Assembly: GCA_950295325.1 (NCBI GenBank)
Contig: OX485804.1
Span: 61,598,533 to 61,658,532, forward strand
Reading direction: 5' to 3'
DNA: 60,000 nt
Source of the DNA: Polytrichum commune
Lineage: Eukaryota; Streptophyta; Polytrichopsida; Polytrichales; Polytrichaceae
The first letter of the stretch is position 1. Each line of letters begins with the position of its first letter. A program made the position numbers and the translations under genes. Of the stretch, positions 34,723-43,855 are shown in pieces. The notes under the pieces are model-generated. The model saw only the letters and a program-made list of their open reading frames with translations. It was not told the origin of the DNA and searched no databases.

Positions 34723-37115
34723 TCATTATAAGAGGGGAGACAAAATAATTGATTAGCTATGTTAAGTGCGCTTTTGATAAGTTTAGAAGGAGTGGAGTGG
34801 TAGATTTTGAATTCGTCCGGGTTCATTAGAGTGGTACCATTGGGTATGGTAATTTGGTCTAGTGTGATTATATTATGTACAAGTAGTTTGTGTAGTAATT
34901 TAAGTGAGGTGTTGGGATTTAGGCTATGAAGCATTTGTGTTTCCTGCATCCATGCAGTTTCAAGTGGGGATGGGGTTAGTAGGAAATTATTTATTGTATT
35001 TTCTAGGTGGACTCCGGCTTTATGTTTGAGCAAAAATAATGTTCTAGTGATGGGTGATCTAACACAGTGGTAGTATTTAATGCGGGTGATTTCCTTAGAG
35101 CCCCCATATTTGGCGAGTATGAATTGAAGTAGACCAACATATATTTTCCCAATTCTACCTTTATCATTGAGGGCGTTTTGTAGTTGTTCTCCAATGCATC
35201 TTAAATAGGCATTTTGTAGTGAGAATGCTTCGATTACAAATAGATTGTGTGGTAGTTGTGTAGCGATGTTAGATGTGCATTTGGGTATTCCGCATATCGT
35301 TTTGTGAAGTGCTATAATTTTTTTATCGAGTTTTTTGATAGCTAGTATGGAATATGACACTGCGTAGAAGCTGTATGCTATTCCAGCACGTATGACTGTA
35401 TCTGCCATGTTTATTTTTTGTTTCATAGTAGCTGGGCATGTTACAAGGGCTTGACACTGTTTTATTACTTTAGTTGTAGTGGTATTTATTTGTGTTTTCC
35501 ATTTGAATGATGGTGCAAGATTTATTCCTAGATACGTGTATGGTTCATGTTGGTTTAAGACTGGTATAGGTTGGTTTCTGTAGTTGATATTGATAGATTG
35601 GATTAGGGCTTTAAAGGTTGTGGGGTGAAGTTTGGATTTGTTTGGGCATCCAGTTATTGCGCACTTGGGTATTCCAAGATCTATTCCTGTCCATTCGCAG
35701 AATTTGTCTAGTTTGTTGAGTTGTGTTTGTAGTGTCTCTAGTTTATTGGCGATTGCTGCTAGGTCATCTGCATATGTTGCTGATGAGATTTTAATTTTAG
35801 ATGTACCAAAAGTGTATCCATTATTCCCTTGTTGTAGCCATCTGAGGAGGGGTTCTAGGAATATGATAAATAAATATGGGCTAAGGGTATCACCTTGTAT
35901 TGTACCTCTTTGAATGGGGATTGATAAGGTTTTATCGTAGTGTTCACCAGTGAATATTGTTGAAGATTGTGAATATATGTTTCCTATGAGATTTATGGAG
36001 TCAGTGGGATATCCTAGATCTTTCATTATGGCTAGAAGTTTGGCGTGATCAATGGAGCCGAAGGCGTTTTTGAAGTCAATGTAAAGGATATATATATCTT
36101 GGTTCGTGAGTCTTGCGTCTTCAAGCGCTGCGATTAATAATTGGATTTGTCCAGAAGTGTTTCTCTCTGCTCTAAACCCTTCTTGACTATCATGTAATAT
36201 TTGGTATTTTTCTCCATACGCTGATAGGATAGAAGTTAATGTATTCGTGTAGAATTTATATATGGTGTTAGCTAATGCGATAGGTCTATGGTTTGTTAGT
36301 TGTGATGGGTTACCTTTTTTATATAGTAAAACTGTTAGACTGGTTTTCCATGATGCAGGGATTTGTTTTTGTTTATAACAATGTTTAAAAAATAAGAAGA
36401 ATAATTTATGGAAGCGTGGAAGCATGTTTTTTAGGATTGAATTGGGTATTTTGTCTGGGCCTGGGGCTTTGTTATTACTTAGATTTTTAAGACAAAAGTA
36501 GTATATTTCTTGGTCAAAATACGTGTGTAGGGGGGTTTGGGGTTCTCCTCGTTTGTCAATGATGTATCCGTCTAAGTCATGCCATGGATATTGCCGGACT
36601 CCACATGTGCAGTTTAGTGGGTGTGTTTTTTGATATTGGCATGTGGGAACTGTAGAACGGTTACTGATGGATTGTTGCGTGTATATTTCTGTTGCGATGT
36701 CTTCTGGGTTAGTTAATATATTGTTTTGTCTATCAATGATGGAGTCCAGGGGTGAGGTTTCAGTGTTCTTAAAGACTTTTCGATTTATCTTTTTAGGATT
36801 TTTTTCATACATTTGACGGTATTTTGATACGGCCTTTAGAATGCAGTCTTCGGTGTATTTTGTGGTGATTTTCCTGGCTTCTTTATTTGCATTTTTTGCG
36901 ATGGTTGCTATGGCATCAATCCATTCAGTAGGAGGTGCCGTTGTAACATGTGGATGTGGGATGTTTGTGTATTGGTGGTTTCGTATATCGTTTAGGATGG
37001 GGTGTGCTTGCCAGAGTGGATCGTGTTGTACAATGTATATGGTTTTCCTGATAAGGTGATATGTGTTGAGGTATCTTTTCCATTTTCTCGCAAGTTTGCG
37101 TGGCAAAAACCCACC
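34533..37115 (-). pseudogene. reverse transcriptase domain
   Basis: About 860 codons. Recognisable blocks: NNKAPGPDKIPNSILKNM, LTNHRPIALANTIYKFY, DSQEGFRAERNTSGQI, motif A YILYIDFKNAFGSIDH, motif B RGTIQGDTLSPYLFIIF, motif C ATYADDLAAI (the YADD active site) and later LGINLAPSFKWK, so the fold is complete. A Cys-rich CLPSYNECPLPC follows near the C-terminus, just before the frame is lost. The frame is separated from the endonuclease only by TAA 37,116. The A/C-rich codon choice matches the rest of the element. Confidence 0.9.
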
Positions 37116-38621
37116 TTATTGTGATGTTCTGTTCGTAAGGTTGGGTAGTGGGTCTGCTTTACATGTCTCTTCAATTGTTTCTGAAATTTTGTATACAATG
37201 TGGTCAAATGTTGTACATGCTTCCGCCCATTGGTCTGGGCTTAAGTGTTGATGGTTTTCGAGTAGGGTGGTAAGGGCTTTTATTTGTGCAGAGTTCTCTT
37301 CGAAAAATGTTATGTTGAATTTTTTGATGTTTTCTAGTGGTATTGGGTTTAGTATTCTAGTTGGTGACGTGTTTGTGGGGGGTGGGGATGTGGCTATAAG
37401 GGTGTTGTCGGGGATATGTAGTACAACTGGATAATGGTCTGAGTTTAGATTCATGTTTGTGTTTGTGGTATAAATGAATTTGCTGTTGTCTTGTGAGTGA
37501 ATGTAGAATCCACCTATTAGACTTGTTGATGTGTAATTATAGCCTCCTTGCCTAGAGATGCTAGTGTTAGTTGGGATATATTGTAGGTTGAGTGATGCGG
37601 TGAAAATTTTCCATTGGTAATCTTCTTCTTGTGGAGGGGTGTTAATGTTGTTATTTTGTCTGCCTCTAAGTGCGATATCTCGGTTAAAGTCCCCACATAA
37701 TGTATACATGTGATTGGGGTGTATAGTGATTTCGTTAGTGATTTCGTTCTTAAGGTGTGGAATGAGGCATGTGTCTTCTAAGTGTGTAGGCATGTACATA
37801 TGTATGATTAGCCAAGGTATTAGTGGATGGTTGTTTATTTTAATTATTTGTAGGTATGGGGATATATTTACTGGCGTGGGAATTTTGGTGATATTCCCAG
37901 GGAATACATATTTATTGTGGATAAGTGTGAGTAAGCCTCCTCTTCCGGGGGTATAAGGCATTCTTTGTTGTATGCATCTTGTGAGTGCATGTGTGTTGTT
38001 GAAAATGAATTTAAATTCCGGAAATAGGTTTTGTATGTATTTTGTAGATTTATTTGCAGTTAGTTTGGTTTCTTGGATATGTATGATTGCTGTGTTATTT
38101 AGCGAGTTGTTTATTAAGCTTTGTAGGTTTGGTAATGATGTGTTGAGTGATGACGCATTCCATGTTATTATGTTTGTTTCGTGCTCGGTGTCGATGTTAA
38201 TTCTTGGGGTTGGTGTGGGAGTAGCTGGGGGTGGGGGTGGGTGTGAATATTCGTTGATGCTTTCTAAGCATCGGAGTGCTTCGGTGATCAATTGATTTGG
38301 GAGGAAGGGAAATTTATTTTGAAGGGTAGTTGGTGTTGGTGTAGTATCTTGGTTGTGGATAAATTCATATATCTCTGTGTGTATTGAATTTTTTGGGTGT
38401 ATTATATCTGGATTGTTTTCTACAAAAGTTGTGTAGGGGTGAGGTGTTGATATATGCCTTTCGGGGGGGGGGTTGGTGAGGTTGGCCAGTCTGATAATCA
38501 ATGTGTTCGTCCATATGTTATTAAAGTGGTAATTTTGGGGTTGGGCTAGTATATTATTGCATGTGTCTATTGAGGGGTGGATGGTGATGATTAGAGCGTA
38601 TAGCATATGGGTTAGGGGTGC
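37116..38621 (-). pseudogene. APE-type endonuclease domain
   Basis: After about 150 poorly conserved, Pro/Thr-rich residues come NIITWNASSLNTS (catalytic N), AIIHIQETKLTANK (E), YTPGRGGLLTLI, MYTLCGDFNRDIAL (D and N) and NSDHYPVVLHI (SDH). These are all the signature blocks of the endonuclease/exonuclease/phosphatase fold used by LINEs to nick target DNA. TAA 37,116 separates it from reverse transcriptase in the same frame, so the two were fused in the intact element. Confidence 0.9.
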
Positions 38622-38825
38622 TTACCTTTGTGTTTGGATATATTGATGTAGATGCGGGTAGGTGGTTATTGCTTGAGGGTGTAGTGGGTGTGTTTTTTTT
38701 AGTATGGGGACAAATGTGTTGGCTATGTGTTGGTATTCAAGTTGTAGTTTTATAGTGTTTGGAATGAAGTAGATGTTGGCTCTTTTTTTGTGTGTAGCAG
38801 GGTGTGTATGTAGGATGTTAGGCAT

Positions 38826-38882
38826 TGGTCCGGGGTTGGGTTCTATGTCCCCGCATTTTAGCAATTCTAGTTTGTTAATAAA
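38826..38882 (-). other. 2A ribosome-skipping motif
   Basis: FINKLELLKCGDIEPNPGP fits the canonical 2A consensus (D-V/I-E-x-N-P-G-P). The skipping point would lie between Gly and the final Pro, with MPNILHTHP following. 2A-like sequences are known from the N-termini of several animal and trypanosome non-LTR retrotransposons. Confidence 0.85.
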
Positions 38883-39104
38883 GTAGTATCCGTGGGAATG
38901 GAGTGTTTTTGGATTTTTCATGTTTGTTTTTAGATATATTATGATTGTGAACTTGGTTGTAGTAAAGAGGTTAGGTATAGCGGGTATGATGTTTTCTATT
39001 TGTTTGGGTGAGAAGTGTGAGTTTGTATTTTTTATAGATTTTTGGCTTGTTATTGAGTTAGGTCTCCAGTTATTTATGAAGTGGTATGTGTTATTATTTG
39101 TGTG

Positions 39105-39428
39105 GCGAGGCCGGTAGGCCAAGGCCATTGTATCTTTTGGGTGAGGTTGGTATTTTGAATGAGGATTTAATAGGTGTTTGAAATAGGGTTTGTGATGGTG
39201 TTTGATGTTGAGGTGAGGTTTATTTAAGGTGAGTAGTTTATATTTACTTTTTGTAAATAGATTAGGTAAGGCAATTATTGTTTTTTGTGTAGTTTTTGGG
39301 AGGTAGTATATAGGTTTAGTATGTTGGTGGGTAGGCTTTGTGATTGTGTTAATGATGGGGTTGAGGGAGTGGTAGTGTATATATCTTGTTAGTTTTATTT
39401 TGTAGCGAGGCCGGTAGGCGAAGGCCGT
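39105..39428 (-). repeat. two 300-bp monomers at the element's 5' end
   Basis: A 24-bp block with core GGCCTACCGGCCTCGC recurs at 39,105-39,128 and (GCC TAC CGG CCT CGC preceded by TTC) at 39,405-39,428, exactly 300 bp apart and thus in frame. Downstream similarity is seen at protein level (PNLFT, AYRPR). The proximal copy has ATG, the distal has ACG. Confidence 0.7.
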
Positions 39429-39689
39429 ATTGTGTACTTTGTTGTATTGGATAGGATATTGTTGTATTGTGAGTAAATAGATTTGTTTTTGTGAGGTGTT
39501 GGGGGGGTTTTTTTTGTGAATTTTTGATGTTATAGTATTTATGAATACTATAGGTGGGGTTTTATTTTTAGTATATATTAATAATTTAATTATGTTGTTG
39601 TTTTTAGTATATAAATATACTATAAGTAATTTATAATTGTACGCCGCCGGGATGTTTGTCGAAATTAGTTTGTCAAGTCCATATTGTTT

Positions 39690-41246
39690 TCAATTTCCGA
39701 TATGTCCGGATGAGCCGCTTCGATAGCATCCAAGGTAATCTTCATTTACCTTTGAAGGAGTTGTATTTGGAGTTTGGAATTCTTGTTTGACTCCGCTTGC
39801 ACAATGGTCGGCATAAACCTTTGCCTCTTGCACAATCTCACCTTTAAGGTTCACCATTTCCTTTCGTATTTCATCCGTTACATTTTTTACCGCTGCTTCT
39901 ACCATCTTGTTGAGATCTTTGTTGGTGATGTTTTGGTGCGGTCCATTCTCCAGAGCTTGGATGGTGTTTGCAAGTGCGGTGTTCACGTCTGAAAATCCAA
40001 GTCTAACTAGCTCTTCTTTACTAGGTGCATTTATCCCGTCTAGACTTTTTGGATGGGGGGTAAATTCAACATATTTACCAAATATTTTTTCATTTTTCTT
40101 AACAAATTTCTTGTAGACAAACGAGTTGAGGCATTGGACATTGCATGAGCCTGTATGCTTCCCGTTCTCAAGTCTAAAGTAAAAACCGAGAACATTTAGT
40201 TCTCCCATGCATTTTCGGATTTCTTCTTTGATTTGCATGGTTGTTTTTACCTTATTGAGGTTACGGGCAATTAGAATGAGTGCATTCTTTCGGGCTTTAT
40301 CATCTTCTGAGAGTTTTTCGTTACTTACAAAATTTACATCTACTATTTCATTGAAAAACGAAAGTTTGAGTGCTTTAATTCTTTTGGCTTCCCCTGGAGA
40401 GGGTGCTTTAATCCAAGCAAACTCAGCATCCGCCGTTTTTTGCACATTCGTTATTTCAAAGTCAAGGCCTCGTCGAAATCCATCCCCAACTATTTCTATA
40501 AACAAATCATACCATTCTTTACCTTTGATTGACGGGGTTGTGACTTTGACGGAGAGCATGGATGCAATTGCAATGGTATCAAAGGATTTACACACTTTGC
40601 CTATAGCATGTGTAAATTGGCCAAGCTTGAGGATGAAAGGTCTTAATCCACAGAGAAGGCCATATCCATCCATTTCAGGGTTTTTAAGGTGGAGTTTAAT
40701 AATTCCACTCCATCTTTTGGTCCCATGAAAACAAAGGACAGCTATGGGCTCTCCTTTGTTAAGTTGAGTATCACATCTCTATCCAATTCGATTCTTTCAA
40801 TTTCAAAATGGATAGATATGTGATAGTCTAAAGCAAATCCATGGTCACCCACTTCCACATCTGAAGGAATCTGGGTGAGATTGTAGTGCATTCCCTCCTT
40901 ACCATCCGTTCGTATAGAAGGCCACTCGTCTTGGGCAACGAACGGAAAGGAGGGAGATGACTCCACCATTTCATGTGCTTCAGATTCACACATACCTTTT
41001 TTGACTAACTCAGTGAAAGAAGGTGTTTGAATGAGAGGCATGTTGGCAAATTTTGCAATTGTGTTCATAGCTTGAAAACCAAGCCAATAGGGAGGGGGGG
41101 CGTGTTCTCTCAGTGGGTGCTATTCCTTTAACCTTTTTTTGACTTGACAATACCACAGCAAGCACTGGACGTTTTCCACTTGTAGAATCTATATTTTCAT
41201 TTTCAAACAACTTACGGGATGATGAGGTTGGAGTGATGGTTGCCAT
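39690..41246 (-). pseudogene. RRM-like gag/ORF1-type retroelement gene, frameshifted
   Basis: Starts MATITPTSSSRKLFENENID at 41,246, preceded by a TTTATATCAG acceptor-like site. A shift in a 7-base G/C run (41,094-41,100) moves it to another frame (YWLGFQAMNTIAKFANM). A second shift near 40,745-40,760 returns it, and it ends TGA 39,690. About 515 codons. Residues near the middle of the last segment (NALILIARNLN...GFYFRLENGKHTGSC...GKYVEF) have the beta-alpha-beta-beta-alpha-beta order of an RRM-like fold, as in LINE ORF1 or gag proteins. The C-terminal third is a likely coiled coil (KMVEAAVKNVTDEIRKEM). Base composition differs from the retrotransposon that abuts its stop, so I treat it as a separate, older gene. 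Confidence 0.5.
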
Positions 41247-41828
41247 TCTGATATAAACAAAGCAAACAAACGTTTTGTACTTTAGTTTTGAATGAGGTAT
41301 ACTTCTTATTTTATTTCCTCTAATTCCTTTCCACAAATTAAGTTGTGGGCCTCCTAGGAATTGAGAGTGAAAGAAGAAGTGATTTGCATGTTCTAACATC
41401 ATATGAGTACTAGTATGAGTACAACTTGCATTCATCCTATGATAACACCTTTTCCTATTCATATGAATCTTCATATTAGTATTTACAAATTGGTTGTAAG
41501 TGCTCTTATGTAGATTATGATTTGTCACAACTCTAACATTCCATATATCTCCTAAGCATTTGAGGCAAGTATAACAAAAAGCACAAGCATCTACCGTTAC
41601 TACCATGGGTTCATTATTTCTAATGGAACATTCATTTATGATATGAACATTAAGGTTGTTATACCATACCTTAGGATTTATGACGTTCTTATATGTGTTT
41701 TTAAAGCAAGAGTTTGTAAGGCATTCCCATGTGCTATGAGAGTTGACACTATGAGAGTATATCCAGTATGGTGTGGCTAGTACTAGCCACATAATGATAA
41801 CAAGGTAGGTTGCATATGCAACCTTCAT
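41247..41828 (-). CDS. hypothetical secreted Cys-rich ORF
   Basis: An open frame of 194 codons starting MKVAYATYLVIIMWLVLATP, a good signal peptide, followed by ten or so Cys (WECLTNSCF, CAFCYTCLKC). It reads without a stop into the ATG of the gag-like gene. It may be a real exon encoding a secreted protein, or an open intron: a plausible splice donor (AG|GTACGT) lies near 42,048 and an acceptor near 41,248. Not recognised. Confidence 0.3.
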
Positions 41829-42323
41829 TTTGCTTCTATCCTAACAAACCTATCAATGCTATTTATACATACAACCTTCATTCCTCTATCTATCCTAGAG
41901 AAAGTCTAACAATTCTATGTGCCTAATACAAAGACAAAGATGGTTGCAAATGCAACCTTCATTCTACCTCCTATCTTGACAAAAAAGATTACTATGTGAC
42001 TACTTCTACTACTATGTGCCTAAGTGTGTGTAGTAGTTAGATACGTACCTGGATTCTGATGTGTTTGAGCAACAAGCAAATCATGGTAGCGGCAGCTCCC
42101 TGGGTGTAGTACTCCTCCCTTTATTATACTCCAGCAACTCTCCTTCAGGCGTCCTCTACTCCAACTGCTGCTTGAATTTTTGAGAACGACACCTCAGCAA
42201 CTTCCTCGGCTCTTCAATAGTTTCCTTGGTGCTCCTCTCCTGTTTTCTTCGGCGCTGGCTGGGCTTGGAGTTTGCACTGTAATTTTGTAGATCAGGCTAA
42301 TCTGTATTTGGGCTCACTACATG
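41829..42323. other. possible 5' leader of the gag-like gene
   Basis: CAACCTTCATT occurs three times between 41,818 and 41,965. At 42,049-42,300 the sequence becomes GC-richer. On the - strand it ends in a strong donor (AG|GTACGT), suggesting a noncoding first exon. Nothing else is seen. Confidence 0.25.
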
Positions 42324-42659
42324 CACTACTAGAAAATCATGACCAAATCAACAAAAAATCAACAGATCTTTGTCGATCCGGGCACTGCAATGACCGATTT
42401 CACTGATTTTTGAATTTTTGTAAAAATCAACAGTTTACTGCCTACATTTTTGTTGATTAGAATAGTACAATGACCAAATCAACAAAATTTTAATAAATGT
42501 GAAATCTTTTTTGAATCTTTTTTGGAATATTCTAGGATCTATTGGAATATTGTAAAATCTTTTTAATTTTTTGCAATTTATGGACTTGTAAGTGTATGGG
42601 TATGGAAATAATTACGAATTCAAAGGTGTTTAAATATTATAAATATTATATTAGTTGAT

Positions 42660-42905
42660 AGTTAATAATATATATATATATTAATATGTATAATATGTAT
42701 ATAATATATGTAACATATAATATATATATATGTATGTATGTATGTATATGTATGTATATATGTATATATATGTATGCATACATATATATATATGTATGCA
42801 TACATGTATATATAAAATATATGTAACATATATGCATATAATATATGTAACATATATGTATACAATATATGTAACATGTATGTATATAATATATAATATA
42901 TAAAT
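42660..42905. repeat. TA/TGTA microsatellite
   Basis: Imperfect TATG/TATA repeats. Tyr/Ile/His-rich frames here are artefacts of the repeat. Confidence 0.9.
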
Positions 42906-43402
42906 ATGTATACATTTACTGTAAATATATACAGTATATATTTACTGTAATTATATACTGTATATATTTACTGTAAATATATACAGTATATATTTACTGT
43001 AATTATATACAGTATATATTTACTGTAATTATATACTGTATATAGTTACTGTAATTATATACTGTATATATTTACTGTAATTATATACTGTAATTATATA
43101 CTGTATATATTTACTCTAATTATATACTCTAATTATATACTGTATATATTTACTGTAATTATATACTGTAATTATATACTGTATATATTTACTGTAATTA
43201 TATACTGTAATTATATACTGTATATATTTACTGTAATTATATACTGTAATTATATACTGTAATTATATACTGTATATATTTACTCTAATTATATACTGTA
43301 ATTATATACTGTATATATTTACTGTAATTATATACTGTAATTATATACTGTATATATTTACTGTAATTATATACTGTATATATTTACTGTAATTATATAC
43401 AT
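42906..43402. repeat. TACTGTAATTATA satellite array
   Basis: Tandem units built from TATATACTGTAATTATATAC and TGTATATATTTACTGTAAT, periods of about 16, 24 and 40 bp. The motif TACAGTA/TACTGTA is nearly palindromic, so the array can fold extensively. Confidence 0.9.
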
Positions 43403-43471
43403 CAAGTAGGTAGTAAAGAGAAATTAGTGGCCTTATTCTAGAAAGGTTTAAAACACTCCATTTATATCATG

Positions 43472-43702
43472 TGTGATGTGATGACCTAGTGGTTAAGGCA
43501 CATGTGTGTGTATCACTAGGTGCAAGGTTCGATCCCGTGGCCGACACCTTCGGCTTTGGCCTTGCCACCTATGTGAGTGATAGGTAGTCTATACTTGTTG
43601 TTGAGGTATATGTTGAGGGTTACTTGGGAGGGGTTAGAAATTGCAGATCTGACATTTATTCATTTTTTATTTTTTAATGTTATATATATATATATATATA
43701 TA
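43472..43702 (+). mobile_element. tRNA-derived SINE
   Basis: The A box TAGTGGTTAAGGCA (about 43,487-43,500) and a perfect B box GGTTCGATCCC (43,526-43,536) are spaced as in a tRNA. A non-tRNA body follows and a TA-repeat tail ends near 43,702. It is inserted within the CACTA element. A decayed tRNA gene is less likely because no folded acceptor stem was found. Confidence 0.65.
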
Positions 43703-43855
43703 CATAATAAGTTTTTTCTTAAAAATATTTTTGTGACCATATCAACAGAAAAAATCAACAAAATTGTGTTACATCATGTCCAGGTCAACGCGTCCTAAGT
43801 AACAACCGCGACCAACGCCTTTCTGTTGATCCGGACACAAAATTTTCTACTAGTG

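Larger units (their letters stand above)
31795..39640 (-). mobile_element. dual-endonuclease non-LTR retrotransposon
   Basis: One element of about 7.8 kb read on the - strand. In order: N-terminal region with two 300-bp repeats and a 2A peptide; APE endonuclease; reverse transcriptase; an unassigned domain; RNase H; a CCHC knuckle; and a C-terminal restriction-like endonuclease. The frame is continuous except for in-frame stops at 38,622, 37,116 and 33,958 (TAA), one TGA at 32,206 and one frameshift near 34,540-34,720. APE plus restriction-like endonuclease in one element is the plan of the Dualen/RandI group known from green algae. The coding strand is strikingly A/C-rich. Ends were placed by the change in composition; no target duplication was found. 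Confidence 0.8.
38622..39689 (-). pseudogene. N-terminal region with 2A peptide
   Basis: The frame is open from just after the upstream gene's TGA to TAA 38,622, but the first ATG is at 39,128 (MALAYRPRH). The second half encodes IIPAIPNLFTTTKFTIIIYL, then a 2A motif, then a basic tail of about 65 residues before the stop. 2A sequences make the ribosome skip a peptide bond between the last Gly and Pro, releasing the N-terminal product. Upstream of the ATG the translation repeats the same pattern (AFAYRPR...IIALPNLFTKSKY), showing a 300-bp duplication. No zinc knuckle or RRM is seen. Confidence 0.6.
42324..43855. mobile_element. non-autonomous CACTA (EnSpm) element
   Basis: The left end CACTACTAGAAAATCATGAC and the complement of the right end CACTAGTAGAAAATTTTGTG are the classical CACTA termini. 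Subterminal words (ATCAACAGA, GATCCGG) also recur inverted. The 3-bp flanks ATG and TTG differ by one base. It has no transposase; the interior is satellite DNA plus a SINE. Confidence 0.8.

Noticed and set aside
32206-39689. Non-standard genetic code (TAA read as Gln) in the retrotransposon
   Set aside because: One internal stop is TGA, there is also a frameshift, and ARPC5 nearby uses ordinary codons and ends in TAG. Decay explains it more simply.
41247-41828. Endogenous viral glycoprotein
   Set aside because: A signal peptide and several Cys are seen, but there is no transmembrane anchor, fusion motif or linked viral polymerase. Kept only as a hypothetical ORF.
42646-42915. Tyr/Ile/His-rich minus-strand frames
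   Set aside because: Translation of a TATG microsatellite.
43485-43545. Functional tRNA gene
   Set aside because: A and B boxes are good, but the acceptor stem does not pair and a non-tRNA body follows; SINE head preferred.
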